This document shows, piece by piece, positions 19,981-28,517 of a stretch of DNA of 64,000 bases. Each line of letters starts with the position of its first letter. Within the stretch, counting starts at the first letter, position 1. The notes beneath the pieces were generated by a model, which saw nothing but the letters and a program-made list of their open reading frames with translations, was not told the DNA's origin and ran no database searches. The translations under genes were made by a program, and so were the position numbers. This DNA is from Methylobacterium sp. GXS13 (GTDB lineage: Bacteria > Pseudomonadota > Alphaproteobacteria > Rhizobiales > Beijerinckiaceae): NCBI RefSeq assembly GCF_001455965.1, contig NZ_LKKO01000032.1, forward strand, positions 1-64,000. The letters run 5' to 3'.

Positions 19981-22389
19981 CTACCATAAATGCATCAAGA
20001 TATTGGAAAACTTGGTGAACCAGCTGGTTGACGCGGTTTGCCTCGCTTCGACATGGTTGAACTTCTCCATCACGGCAATCGCCGCTTTTCGCTGGCTCTC
20101 GGGGATGGAGAACGTCTGATACTTGGAAGCTTTGCTGAGCGTCGGGGCGCCGGCGGAGCCGTGCGTACTCGCAGTGGGCGCAGCTGTGGGGTGAGGCGCG
20201 TTCGGCGCGCTGATTGGACTGTTGGTGGCAGACGCTGCGATCGTTGAGCTGCCATTCGACGCTTGGAAGTTCTGGTTAGCAACGGGTGAACGGGTTGCAC
20301 CCGCAGCGCTGGCGAGCGCCGCCTGGGGGCTGTTGGTCGAGCCCGTCGCCGGACCGGTCGAGACGGTGGCCGCCGTCTGCACCGGGACCGCGGGCGTGCC
20401 GGGTGGATGGGTGGCCACAGTCGACGTGCTCGCGACACTGCTTGCACGGGTTGTTATGCCGCTCGAGCCAGAAGGCGCCGAGCTCGTCGCAATGGGGGCT
20501 GCGTTAACGGGCGTCGGCGAGCCGGGGGCGCTACCGCCGGCGGATGTGGAATCGCCGCCGGTCGAGGCCGCCATACCTGCAGAGCTCGGGGTCGTACTCG
20601 CTGCGCCGCTCGTGCTCGCCCCCGCGGTCAACGTGTTGTCCGTGCTGACGGCGGACGTGGTCGAGGGGGTGGCGCTCGCAAAGTTGGCGGATGAATGCGT
20701 GGCCGCGTTGGAAACGACCGTATTTGATGTGCTGGTCGCGCTTGCGGGAACGCTGGACGAAGTGGCCGAGCTCGAAGTCGTGATTGTCGTTCGCCCAGAC
20801 GCCGCTGGCGGATTTACCGCCGAGGGCAGCGCCCCAGCCATGGCCGAAGGTGTGCTCCCCGTCGAACCGCTGTTCACCGGGCTGGTCGAACCCACCGACG
20901 CATTGGCTGGAGCAAGCGAGGCAGGAACGCTCGCGGGCGGAGTCGTGGTGGTGCCCGTGGAATTCGTGGATGACGCTGTGGCGGAGGGCGCCGCACCGGC
21001 TGCGTTCGAAGCAGCATTGACCGGAACCGGAGAAGCGGTGCCGCGCGCAGCCAGGCTGGTCGTACCGGCAGCGCCCGTTGTCGAAGCTGCAGCCGGAGAT
21101 GTGGTGCCCGCATCAGCCAGTCGCGAACCTCCCGTTGTGCCGCCACTTGCCGCGTTCCGCGCGTCGGTAGCGCTGGGAGCGGTGCTGACTGAAGCCTTCG
21201 CGACGGTTGAGCTCGGCGTCGCGGTCGTCGTCCCCCCGGAGCCCGTTGTCGAAGCTTGTGTACCGACAGCCGAATTCGTTGTCCCCGGGACGGTGCCCGT
21301 TGCCGACGCGGTCGCGGGTTTGGCCGCCGTCGTGCCGGTCGTTGTCGCGGGGGCGGTCTGGCTGCCCGCGCTCTGCGTGGCACTGGCAGGTGTCGCAGTT
21401 ACTCCAGCGCTCGTGCTGCTGGAAGGAGCGGCGCTTGTGGCAGCTGCAGTTGGCGTGGCCGAGCCAGCCGTGGTCGTCGGGTTGGTCGCGCTGACCGAAC
21501 CTTTCACAGCACTTGCGGTGGTCGCGGCTGGGGTATTCGTCGACACCGCCGCGGACGTAGCACCGTACAGTCCTGGATCCGCTCCCGCTGGGCTGGAGAC
21601 AGTATCCAGCCTGACGGCGACGGCGGCAGGATCTTTCGAATAGGCGCGGACGTAATCGATCTTCGATGTGATCGGCACGCCGGCGAGGTCGGCGTTGTTG
21701 CTGCCGCCGCCCTGCGTGGCCAGATTGACCAGCATGTACATCGGGCTATGCAGGTCCGAGGGGGTGGCCTGCGAGCCGGTGAGCTGACCGTCGACGTAGA
21801 AGCGGAGCCGGTCGGCCTGCCAGTCCAAGCCGTAGGTGTGATAGCCGGTCTCGTTCGGCATCACGCTGGTGACCTGGCGGTTCTGCTGCCAGGGAATGTT
21901 CGGCGTCTGGTCCGTGGTGTGGATCGTGCTGTAGACGGTCTTCGGCCCATCGCCGTACCGCTCGACGACGTCGAGTTCCTGGTGCTGGCCGGCATTGTTT
22001 GGATCCGGCTTCTGCTGGTTTGGTAGCAACCAGAATGCATCCCAGGCGCCGACCTGCTCGGAGAAGTCGGCCCGGATCTCGAAATACCCGTAAGTCTGCG
22101 AGAAATTGCCCTGGGTGGTCAGCAGGCCGGATTCCCAGCTACCGGGAACGCCCGACGAGGTCCTGTCCGGTACCGCCGTGATCGAGAGTGCGCCATTCTG
22201 GACCTGGAACGGGTCGTAACCCGAGCCTTTGTCCACGAAGGACGAGTGGCCGAAGCCGACATCGGCGTTCGCGTCGCCGCGATCCTGAGCGCGGATATCT
22301 GCCCAGGTTGTGCCGGCCCCTGTCTGCGAAATGCTGCGCGTGTTGAATTCGTCGTCGAAGGTCAGCTTGTAGCCGGTCAGATCGACCAT
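19981..22389 (-). CDS. GH16 beta-glucanase-like enzyme with a very long Ala/Ser/Thr-rich linker and a short C-terminal tail
   Basis: The protein is 802 residues long. Residues 1-255 or so form a family 16 glycoside hydrolase domain: LTFDDEFN near the start, GYFEIRADF, AWDAFWLLP, and the catalytic ELDVVE motif (ExDxxE). Such enzymes cut beta-1,3/1,4-glucans, including bacterial exopolysaccharide. About residues 265-745 are almost only Ala, Ser, Thr, Gly, Pro and Val, with scarcely a charged residue. The last roughly 50 residues are normal again (SIPESQRKAAIAVMEKFNHV, ending WFTKFSNILMHLW). There is no N-terminal signal peptide and no RTX repeat, so export, if any, may use the C-terminal tail. 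GGGGGG lies upstream of ATG 22389. Confidence 0.88.
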   Translation of the reverse strand: MVDLTGYKLTFDDEFNTRSISQTGAGTTWADIRAQDRGDANADVGFGHSSFVDKGSGYDPFQVQNGALSITAVPDRTSSGVPGSWESGLLTTQGNFSQTYGYFEIRADFSEQVGAWDAFWLLPNQQKPDPNNAGQHQELDVVERYGDGPKTVYSTIHTTDQTPNIPWQQNRQVTSVMPNETGYHTYGLDWQADRLRFYVDGQLTGSQATPSDLHSPMYMLVNLATQGGGSNNADLAGVPITSKIDYVRAYSKDPAAVAVRLDTVSSPAGADPGLYGATSAAVSTNTPAATTASAVKGSVSATNPTTTAGSATPTAAATSAAPSSSTSAGVTATPASATQSAGSQTAPATTTGTTAAKPATASATGTVPGTTNSAVGTQASTTGSGGTTTATPSSTVAKASVSTAPSATDARNAASGGTTGGSRLADAGTTSPAAASTTGAAGTTSLAARGTASPVPVNAASNAAGAAPSATASSTNSTGTTTTPPASVPASLAPANASVGSTSPVNSGSTGSTPSAMAGALPSAVNPPAASGRTTITTSSSATSSSVPASATSTSNTVVSNAATHSSANFASATPSTTSAVSTDNTLTAGASTSGAASTTPSSAGMAASTGGDSTSAGGSAPGSPTPVNAAPIATSSAPSGSSGITTRASSVASTSTVATHPPGTPAVPVQTAATVSTGPATGSTNSPQAALASAAGATRSPVANQNFQASNGSSTIAASATNSPISAPNAPHPTAAPTASTHGSAGAPTLSKASKYQTFSIPESQRKAAIAVMEKFNHVEARQTASTSWFTKFSNILMHLW

Positions 22390-22986
22390 AAATATTCCCC
22401 CCAGACTTGCAGCAAGGCGCGATTCTTCGATCGCAGCACAAGAACGCTTGCCTACGTAGATCAGGACCGTCGGTTGCCAGACGGGCCGATCAGCAATGTT
22501 TTCCTATTTTTAACCCTGTGGAAACATTACTTACGTGGTTGCGATGCTGTCAAGATTTGTATCTGAGCAGATTTCAGGATTCGATTTTTGATGTATGCAG
22601 ATTAGGCACAATCGACGCCGTGTCGGGGATTGACAGTGGCAGGTATGCGTCAATCGCCAATATGCATATCATCCTACCATCGAGCCTGGCGGAGCCGTTG
22701 GGATGCCTGCCACGAGAGATGTCGGTGGAGGCGGCGCCCGATGGGCATTCGATATTGCGCGGACGGAACGCTAGCCGGTCGCGGCTTACGCAACAGGACC
22801 GTCGCACTGCATGAACGCCGCGAGGATCCGCTTCACCATTGTGCGGCTTGGACTCGTACGGGACGGGGTAGGCTCGGCAGGTCGGGGAGAGCGCCTAAAT
22901 TTTGGGCCCGTAGTTTCCGTAGGCCTGTCACTTGATCAGGGCTGGGCGCAGGATCTCAATCCGTCGCCGCAAGACGCGGGCTCCGT
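22390..22986. other. 597-base intergenic region between the GH16 gene and a Crp/Fnr gene
   Basis: The part next to the GH16 start (22390-22660) is relatively AT-rich and likely holds its promoter. No convincing -35/-10 pair, operator or RNA gene was recognised. Short frames here have codon patterns and proteins without recognisable features and are not called. Confidence 0.4.
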
Positions 22987-23697
22987 TCAGGCTTCCGCCA
23001 GGAGGCGTTCGTACTCAGCCTCGGCCGGTCCGTAGGTGTCGCCGGCCAGATCCTTAAGCTTGTCGCGATTGAGCACAGTGATGCGCCCCTCGCTCGCCCG
23101 GACCATGCCGGCACCCGTCAGGACATATAGGGCAGCGGTCACACCGGTTCGGCGCACGCCCAACATCATGGCCATGAACTCGTGGGTGAGAGGCATCGCC
23201 CCGTCGTTGAGCCGGTCATGGGTCATCAGGATCCAGCGGGCGAGACGAGCCTCGACGTTCAACTCGGCGTTGGCGTAGACGGTACACCCCATCTGGATCA
23301 TCAGGCTCAAAACGTAGCGGCTCAAAACGTTTCGAAGGGCGGGACTCGCGTCGATCGCCTCGCGCAAGGCACCTGCCGGAACGCGCAGCGCCTCGCCCCC
23401 GCCCTGCACGATCCCCAGGAAGGGACCGCGATCGGTCCCGAGGACCAGCGGTACGCCAGCCAGTCCCTCGCAGCCGATAAGGCCGATCTCGATCCGCCCC
23501 CCCTCGGTAGCCGCCACGAGCGAGACTAAGCCGGTCTCGACGAAATAGGCGTGTGACAGCGGTTCGTGAGCATGAATCAGCGTTTCGTGCAGGTGGAGTG
23601 GCAGCCTTTCCAAAGCCGGGGCCAGGCGGGCGAAATCCTCCGGGGCCAGGGCGCCGAGCAGCCGATTGCGACTATCGGATTGCCGAAGCTGAAACAT
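22987..23697 (-). CDS. Crp/Fnr-family transcriptional regulator
   Basis: The 236 residues start from ATG 23697, where the family's usual MFQLRQSDSRNRLL-like opening begins; the frame continues 25 codons further up without similarity. A cyclic-nucleotide-binding-like beta roll (about 15-130, with YFVETGLVSLVAATEGGRIEIGLIGCEGLAG) is followed by a Crp-type HTH (about 160-220, LTHEFMAMMLGVRRTGVTAAL). The cAMP-contact residues of true Crp are not obvious, and no Fnr cysteine cluster is seen. This subgroup (GxxGxxGVPLVLG) is abundant in Methylobacterium and Bradyrhizobium, with unknown ligands. It is divergent from a second Crp/Fnr gene. Confidence 0.87.
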   Translation of the reverse strand: MFQLRQSDSRNRLLGALAPEDFARLAPALERLPLHLHETLIHAHEPLSHAYFVETGLVSLVAATEGGRIEIGLIGCEGLAGVPLVLGTDRGPFLGIVQGGGEALRVPAGALREAIDASPALRNVLSRYVLSLMIQMGCTVYANAELNVEARLARWILMTHDRLNDGAMPLTHEFMAMMLGVRRTGVTAALYVLTGAGMVRASEGRITVLNRDKLKDLAGDTYGPAEAEYERLLAEA

Positions 23698-23956
23698 GGC
23701 TCTGCTCCCAATCAGGGCAAGAGCACACGGTCTCCCAGTCGTCCGCGCCCAAAAATTCCGGCGGACAATCACACAATGATAGTACTATTTCACACAGAAA
23801 AATAAGTTTCTGATAAGGGTACGATTTCGGACACAGCGATATCCCAGCTATCGAAATCTGATCTAAATTCATTCAGCGGCTTTGTATATATGCGACGAAC
23901 GATATTTGTTGATCCGATACTTGACGCCTGAATCATAGATAGACTGGACCGCACGA

Positions 23957-24652
23957 ATGCTCACCGCTCGCCCGGCCGACCTGACGGCCTACGCGACCCA
24001 TCCCAAGAGCCTCACGAACGAACTCGGATTTTCGCTGCGGGAGCGCGCGGTTCCGAAGCAGAACGAAATCCTGGTTCCGGGGTCTACGCCGAACGTCGCT
24101 CACCTGTTGCTGGCCGGCCATACATGCCGCTACCGTATGCTGCAGGACGGTCGACGCCAGATCACCGCCATCCTGGTTCCGGGTGATATCTGCGATTTGG
24201 AAGCGATCTTGGCGGGGCGCTCCAGCTATGCCGTCAGCACGCTCACCCGCTGCACGCTCGGCGAGATCCCGCTGTCGCGGTTCGCAACAACCAACGATCC
24301 CGCTCTCACGACATCTCTGCAACGCCGCCTGCGCCGCGACGAGGCCATAGCCCGCGAATGGATCGTCAGCCTGGGTCGCCGGGATGGGATCGAGCGTACG
24401 GCGCATCTGATCTGCGAATTACGCTGGCGGCTTGCTGAAGTCGGACAGGCGACGGAAGACAGCTACGAATTGCGCATCACCCAGCACGATCTGGCGGATG
24501 CGCTGGGCCTGACCTCCGTGCACGTGAACCGCGTGCTGATGAATCTGCGTGCCGAAGGGCTCATCCACCTCAAGGCCGGCCGACTGACGATCATGGACCG
24601 CACACGCCTAAAGCACTTGGCACAGTTCGATCCAGCTTATCTAATTCAGTGA
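23957..24652 (+). CDS. Crp/Fnr-family transcriptional regulator (second, divergent)
   Basis: This 231-residue protein has a sensor beta roll (about 20-130, with QNEILVPGSTPNVAHLLLAGHTCRYRMLQDGRRQITAILVPGD in pieces) and a C-terminal winged helix (about 165-225) with ITQHDLADALGLTSVHVNRVLMNLRAEGLI. It has no cysteine cluster of the Fnr type. It belongs to the phosphate-free GDICD/LE subgroup common in Rhizobiales, often stress related. It faces away from the other Crp/Fnr gene across 259 bases. That gap is AT-rich and contains GATTTCG and CGAAATC as distant inverted arms (about 23825 and 23856), possibly an operator for one of them. Confidence 0.87.
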   Translation: MLTARPADLTAYATHPKSLTNELGFSLRERAVPKQNEILVPGSTPNVAHLLLAGHTCRYRMLQDGRRQITAILVPGDICDLEAILAGRSSYAVSTLTRCTLGEIPLSRFATTNDPALTTSLQRRLRRDEAIAREWIVSLGRRDGIERTAHLICELRWRLAEVGQATEDSYELRITQHDLADALGLTSVHVNRVLMNLRAEGLIHLKAGRLTIMDRTRLKHLAQFDPAYLIQ

Positions 24653-24742
24653 TTGCAGTCCTGACGGGCTGCATCGGCCTCGATCCTCCGGTGCATCCCG
24701 GCGCAAGTTCCGGGACGCACCGTCGATATCGGCCGGCTCGCA

Positions 24743-24967
24743 TCAGCGGGTCGGCATCGCGGTCGCGGTGACGACCCGAGTCGCGGCCAGAGCGGTTGGA
24801 ACCAGCCGCGGCGTGGTCGCCAGTTCGGTCGCAGGACGCACCACCGAGGTCGCGCGGGCCTGTTCGCGGTAGAGCGGTGGCGTCAGGGCAATGGCCTCAT
24901 CCGCCAGGGCGGAGCCGATCATCGGCAGGAAGGCCAGGGTGGCGATCAGGAAGGGTCGCAGGGTCAT
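24743..24967 (-). CDS. Small secreted hypothetical protein
   Basis: The 74-residue frame begins with a clear signal peptide (MTLRPFLIATLAFLPMIGSALA, cleavage likely after ALA). A mature part of about 50 residues follows, rich in Ala, Thr, Val, Arg and Pro with no cysteine. AAAGG lies upstream of the ATG at 24967 as a weak ribosome site. No family is recognised. It is convergent with the preceding Crp/Fnr gene. The next 250 bases, up to the phosphate genes, hold nothing else that can be supported. Confidence 0.5.
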   Translation of the reverse strand: MTLRPFLIATLAFLPMIGSALADEAIALTPPLYREQARATSVVRPATELATTPRLVPTALAATRVVTATAMPTR

Positions 24968-25218
24968 CGTGTGAAAGCCTTTCGCTGTCCGGGTCCGAAG
25001 CCCGGTGTCGAGGCACTATTTACGTTGCAGCGCACCATGGTTCAAACAGATCCGATCGATATCAGAAATCGATTTGATCAATGATGCGTTGAGCCATGAC
25101 GGTCGGCTCATGCGGCCCGCGTTCCGCCTTGAGGCTGATGCGGTTCTTGGACCATCATGGTAGGCGTCTCCGCTCCATCGAATTCGCACGGATACTGGTC
25201 CTCGAACCGAGACGTCGC

Positions 25219-25860
25219 ATGCTGGGCTGGTTTCGTGCGCTGATGCCGAGGGAAGATCGTTTTTTCGACCTGTTCGAGCGTCATGCCGCAACGATCGTGG
25301 GCGGCGCAGCCGCTCTTCGGGCATTGCTTGACGGCACCGAGGACGTGCCGGTGGCCTGCCAGGCGCTCGCCGATCACGAGGACAAGGCCGACACTATTGC
25401 CCGAGAGACCCTCCTGGCCGTTCGCCGGACCTTCATCACCCCGTTCGACCGGGGCGACATCCAGGCCCTGGTCGGCTCCCTGGACGATGCCATCGACCAG
25501 ATGCTCAAGACCGCCAAGACGGTCCAGCTGTTCGAGGTCACCGCCTTCGAACCGTCGATGCGCGAGATGGGCGCGGTGATCCAGGAGGCGGCTGCCGCGA
25601 CCGCCGAGGCGCTCCCGAAACTCAGGGCGCTGGGCGAGAACGCCACCGTGCTGAACACCCTGACCGAGCGGGTCATCCAGCTCGAAGGCCGGGCCGACGA
25701 TCTGCACAATGCCGGGCTGAAGGCGCTGTTCAAGGCGTCCCGGCAGGATCCCATGGCCTTCGTGGTCGGGTCCGAACTCTACGATCACCTGGAGAAGGTT
25801 ATGGACAGGTTCGAAGATGTCGCGAACCAGATCAGCAGCATCGTGGTCGAGCATGTTTGA
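25219..25860 (+). CDS. DUF47/PhoU-like accessory protein of a PiT phosphate transporter
   Basis: This 213-residue all-helical protein of the DUF47 family opens with MLGWFRALMPREDRFFDLFERHA and continues with acidic helices (LADHEDKADTIARE, DRGDIQALVGSLDDAIDQM, LYDHLEKVMDRFEDVANQIS). The conserved Glu/Asp patches bind metal ions in PhoU relatives. These proteins are encoded next to low-affinity phosphate transporters and modulate them. ATG 25219 is chosen by family match; the frame is open 41 codons further up. The transporter gene follows within nine bases, so the pair is an operon. Confidence 0.9.
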   Translation: MLGWFRALMPREDRFFDLFERHAATIVGGAAALRALLDGTEDVPVACQALADHEDKADTIARETLLAVRRTFITPFDRGDIQALVGSLDDAIDQMLKTAKTVQLFEVTAFEPSMREMGAVIQEAAAATAEALPKLRALGENATVLNTLTERVIQLEGRADDLHNAGLKALFKASRQDPMAFVVGSELYDHLEKVMDRFEDVANQISSIVVEHV

Positions 25861-25869
25861 GCCGATCGC

Positions 25870-26859
25870 GTGACGCTCCTGATCGTCCTCATCGCCGTTG
25901 CCCTGTTCTTCGACTTCTTGAACGGCCTGCACGACGCGGCCAATTCGATCGCCACCATCGTGTCGACCCGGGTGCTGGCCCCCCGCTACGCCGTCATCTG
26001 GGCGGCGTTCTTCAACTTCGTTGCGTTCCTGATCTTCGGTCTGCACGTTGCCGGTACGGTCGGATCCGGCATCGTCGATGTGACCGTCGTGACCGACCGG
26101 GTCATTCTGGGTGCGCTCGGCGGTGCGATAAGCTGGAATCTGATCACGTGGTACGCGGGAATCCCATCCTCGAGCTCGCACGCGCTGATCGGGGGCCTGT
26201 TGGGGGCCGGCATCGCGAAGGCAGGTCTCGGCGCGATCGTCTGGCCCGGCGTGATCGCCACCAGCGCCGCCATCGTGCTCTCGCCGGCGCTGGGCTTCGG
26301 CCTCGGGCTTCTGCTGATGCTGGCCGTGTCGTGGATCTTCGTGCGCTCGACACCTCACGCCGTGGATCGGTTGTTCCGGGGGATGCAGTTCATCTCGGCC
26401 TCGCTCTACTCGCTCGGGCACGGCGGCAACGACGCGCAGAAGACCATGGGGATCATCGCTGTGCTGCTCTATGCGCACGGGGAGGGGGGCGGAGCGTTCC
26501 ACGTCCCGCTCTGGGTGGTGCTTTCCTGCCAGACCGCCATGGCGCTCGGTACCCTGCTGGGCGGTTGGCGCATCGTCCACACGATGGGCTCAAAGATCAC
26601 CCGGCTCACACCCATGCAGGGCTTCTGCGCCGAGTCCGGCGGGGCCGTGACCCTCTTCGCCGCCACCGCGTTCGGGATCCCGGTCTCGACCACCCACACG
26701 ATCACCGGGGCGATCATCGGAGTCGGCGCGGCCAAGCGCGTATCGGCGGTGCGCTGGAACGTCGCCCAAGGAATCGTGGTCGCCTGGGTGATCACCATGC
26801 CGGCCGCGGCCCTGGTGGCGGCCCTGGTCTACGGCGCCTCGGACTTCGTGCTGCCCTGA
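25870..26859 (+). CDS. pit: Inorganic phosphate transporter, PiT family
   Basis: This 329-residue polytopic membrane protein is of the PiT family (low-affinity phosphate:proton or metal-phosphate symport). Both signature repeats are visible: FDFLNGLHDAANSIATIVSTR at the N-terminus and SLGHGGNDAQKTMGI in the second half. GIPSSSSHALIGGLLGA and GIPVSTTHTITGAIIGVG form the matching P-loop repeats. Start codon GTG at 25870 is nine bases after the accessory gene. A hairpin follows the stop. Confidence 0.95.
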   Translation: MTLLIVLIAVALFFDFLNGLHDAANSIATIVSTRVLAPRYAVIWAAFFNFVAFLIFGLHVAGTVGSGIVDVTVVTDRVILGALGGAISWNLITWYAGIPSSSSHALIGGLLGAGIAKAGLGAIVWPGVIATSAAIVLSPALGFGLGLLLMLAVSWIFVRSTPHAVDRLFRGMQFISASLYSLGHGGNDAQKTMGIIAVLLYAHGEGGGAFHVPLWVVLSCQTAMALGTLLGGWRIVHTMGSKITRLTPMQGFCAESGGAVTLFAATAFGIPVSTTHTITGAIIGVGAAKRVSAVRWNVAQGIVVAWVITMPAAALVAALVYGASDFVLP

Positions 26860-26864
26860 CTATT

Positions 26865-26883
26865 TCAGCCCTCGGAGGGCTGA
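26865..26883. terminator. Hairpin after the phosphate transporter gene
   Basis: TCAGCCCT and AGGGCTGA pair perfectly around a CGG loop, six bases after the stop codon of the pit gene. No T-run follows (GGGTCCC), so it is a probable but not canonical intrinsic terminator. Confidence 0.6.
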
Positions 26884-27023
26884 GGGTCCCGCTGAACCGG
26901 CAGCGCCGACGCTGCGGCCGAAAATATTTGCCCTATCAAATTCACTAAATTTGCATCTGCAAATATGGCGGATTGCAAAGGATTGCGGTATAAATTTTAC
27001 TGTTCTACCGTATAGGGGCCAGC

Positions 27024-27260
27024 TTGTTGCTTATCGCGGCCCTCTTATTCGTGGCTGGCGTTCTGGAAGGCTTGTACTACCGAGCCCAGATCGTTGTGGC
27101 CAGCTCGATACTCATCGCCCTGGTCTGCCTACCGCTCTGGGCGCTCACATCCGCGATTGACCTCGAGAAGGCCCTAATGCTGTTCGCCTATCTGACGGCG
27201 CATCAGTCCGGCTATCTTGTGGGCGCCTATGCCGGGGCCGGCACCCATCACGACCCGTGA
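27024..27260 (+). CDS. Small two-helix membrane protein, hypothetical
   Basis: This 78-residue protein starts at TTG 27024 (or the adjacent TTG 27027) after AGGGGCC. It has two hydrophobic segments (about 2-14 and 22-42) and a third, weaker one around 55-70, with a polar GTHHDP tail. The codon pattern looks coding and the upstream 100 bases are AT-rich, consistent with a promoter. No family is recognised. It is convergent with the 47-residue frame that follows. Confidence 0.55.
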   Translation: MLLIAALLFVAGVLEGLYYRAQIVVASSILIALVCLPLWALTSAIDLEKALMLFAYLTAHQSGYLVGAYAGAGTHHDP

Positions 27261-27266
27261 CACGGC

Positions 27267-27410
27267 TCACCAAGTCCAGACGACCCGGCCGGTATAGCGA
27301 TAGATTACCACCCAGATCCCAATCGACACGAACAGCGATGCGACGACAACCGGGAAGGGTGGTTTCCAGCCTTCCACGCGGCGCAACCTCCCGAATGCGT
27401 CCTTCACCAT
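27267..27410 (-). CDS. 47-residue single-pass membrane mini-protein
   Basis: Reading the minus strand from ATG 27410 gives 47 residues. The N-terminus is basic (MVKDAFGRLRRVEGWK). A clean hydrophobic helix follows (PFPVVVASLFVSIGIWVVIY), then a short aromatic/basic end (RYTGRVVWTW). GGGAGG sits three bases before the ATG, or is well placed for the GTG that follows. The positive-inside charge pattern and the strong hydrophobic core are unlikely by chance in 68-70% GC DNA. Function unknown. It lies between a small membrane protein and a TonB-like gene. Confidence 0.55.
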   Translation of the reverse strand: MVKDAFGRLRRVEGWKPPFPVVVASLFVSIGIWVVIYRYTGRVVWTW

Positions 27411-27489
27411 CAGCCTCCCGGGCGCACCCTACGCAGCGAGCCCGAACGGAGGGGAACCGGAGAAAGTTTCAGGTTGCGGCTCTCGCGGC

Positions 27490-27870
27490 TCAGCGGCCGA
27501 ACTGCACCGGGACGCTGAGGTCGGCGACTCCGGTTTCCGCCAAAAGCTCGGCCGGAGGAGCCGTGAACGGGCTCGCTCCCTGCACCGCCCGGAGCGCACG
27601 TTGGTCCAGACCGCGCGAGCCCGAGCTATGCTCGATCTCGACCTGACGCACCGAACCGTCGGCGGCGATCTCGACTCGTACTAGCACCGTGCCGGACGCC
27701 CCACGCGTGTTCCCGTGGCGGTCGGTGCGATCGACCGCGTCGATCCGCGTGACGAGGGCGGACAGCCAGTTGCGCACCGCGGGGGAGACACCTGTCCGGG
27801 CCTCCGCCAGCCAGGGCATCAGCAGGAGACCGAGGATGACGGTTCCGTAAGTCCACACGCGTGACGACAT
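27490..27870 (-). CDS. Small TonB C-terminal-domain protein
   Basis: The 126-residue protein has a signal sequence or anchor (residues 5-24, ending LAEA). This is followed by a TonB/TolA C-terminal domain: GTVLVRVEIAADGSVRQVEI, SSGSRGLDQRALRAVQGASPF and a final LSVPVQFGR. It lacks the long proline-rich spacer of true TonB, so it may be a periplasmic or short-stalk relative rather than the main energy transducer. It is far from the TonB-dependent receptor at 46-48 kb and no exbB/exbD genes are seen nearby. Confidence 0.8.
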   Translation of the reverse strand: MSSRVWTYGTVILGLLLMPWLAEARTGVSPAVRNWLSALVTRIDAVDRTDRHGNTRGASGTVLVRVEIAADGSVRQVEIEHSSGSRGLDQRALRAVQGASPFTAPPAELLAETGVADLSVPVQFGR

Positions 27871-28208
27871 GCAGGAACAACGACCCTATGGCTGGTTGGT
27901 GGCCCGGTTATCCTTACCCTGAAGGGTTTACCGGTCGTCACCTCCGAGCCCAGGCCGCTGGCGTGCGAAATTCTCGCCCTGGCCCGGTTCGTCAGTTCGG
28001 CAGACGGATACCTTGATCCATGATGGGAAACCCGCCAAGCGTGACGCTTATGATGGTTGATCGTCCAGCTTCAACACAGGCCGTCGCCGCGGACTCCGGA
28101 CCGGACGCGGGCCGCATGCGCGGTAGCGTTTGAAGCAACCTCGCCCAAGGGCATTCAGGCCCCCGGCGAGGCCGCCAACATCCCACCTTGATTGAGGAGT
28201 GAGCCTAC
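27871..28208. other. Intergenic region of 338 bases
   Basis: The region lies between the divergent TonB-like gene and an 81-residue hypothetical gene. It contains CCCTGAAGGG around 27918, a small palindrome, and GAGGAG at about 28193-28198, which serves the downstream gene. No RNA gene or further coding region was recognised. Confidence 0.4.
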
Positions 28209-28454
28209 ATGACCCGATTGGCGGAGTTGCAGAGCGACCCGGCATTCCAGCAGGCCGTGCTCGCGGTCCGCGGCGCGGCCAGCACGCTGAGCGGCCGGGC
28301 CGTCACCGCGGAGGAAGCCAGCTTCTTGGTCGGTATCGCGCTAGCCACCTACGCCAATGCCGGCGGCCTGACCGAGCCGAGCGTTAGTCGCCTCGCCCGG
28401 TTCTCCGACACGCTGGGTCAGGATGAAACCCTCGACAGCCTGACCAAGCACTGA
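28209..28454 (+). CDS. Hypothetical 81-residue soluble protein
   Basis: The frame starts at ATG 28209, about ten bases after GAGGAG. The protein (MTRLAELQSDPAFQQAVLAV..., ending SLTKH) is helical in character, Ala-rich and without membrane segment, cysteines or signal peptide. It is convergent with the small membrane protein gene at 28518. No family is recognised; the coding call rests on the ribosome site and balanced amino-acid composition. Confidence 0.6.
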   Translation: MTRLAELQSDPAFQQAVLAVRGAASTLSGRAVTAEEASFLVGIALATYANAGGLTEPSVSRLARFSDTLGQDETLDSLTKH

Positions 28455-28517
28455 GAGCGGCGCAAGCCCCGAGCGTCGAATCGCGTTCGCAGCTACCGCA
28501 GCGCAAGGGCGGACCGG

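Noticed and set aside
19910..20119. A 69-codon plus-strand frame overlapping the end of the GH16 gene
   Set aside because: It is mostly antisense to the conserved C-terminal tail of the GH16 protein and lacks a ribosome site.
20222..21643. A 473-codon open frame on the plus strand opposite the GH16 gene
   Set aside because: It is the mirror of the Ala/Ser/Thr-rich linker: its Val/Ala/Glu/Gly monotony follows from the opposite strand's codons, and it has no ribosome site or domain.
23698..23956. Fnr/Crp box (TTGAT-N4-ATCAA) between the divergent regulators
   Set aside because: TTGATCCGATACTTGAC near 23909 has only the left half-site right; the right half does not match.
27992..28186. A 64-codon minus-strand frame in the 27.9-28.2 kb gap
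   Set aside because: No ribosome site, Arg/Pro-rich product with no helix or signal features.
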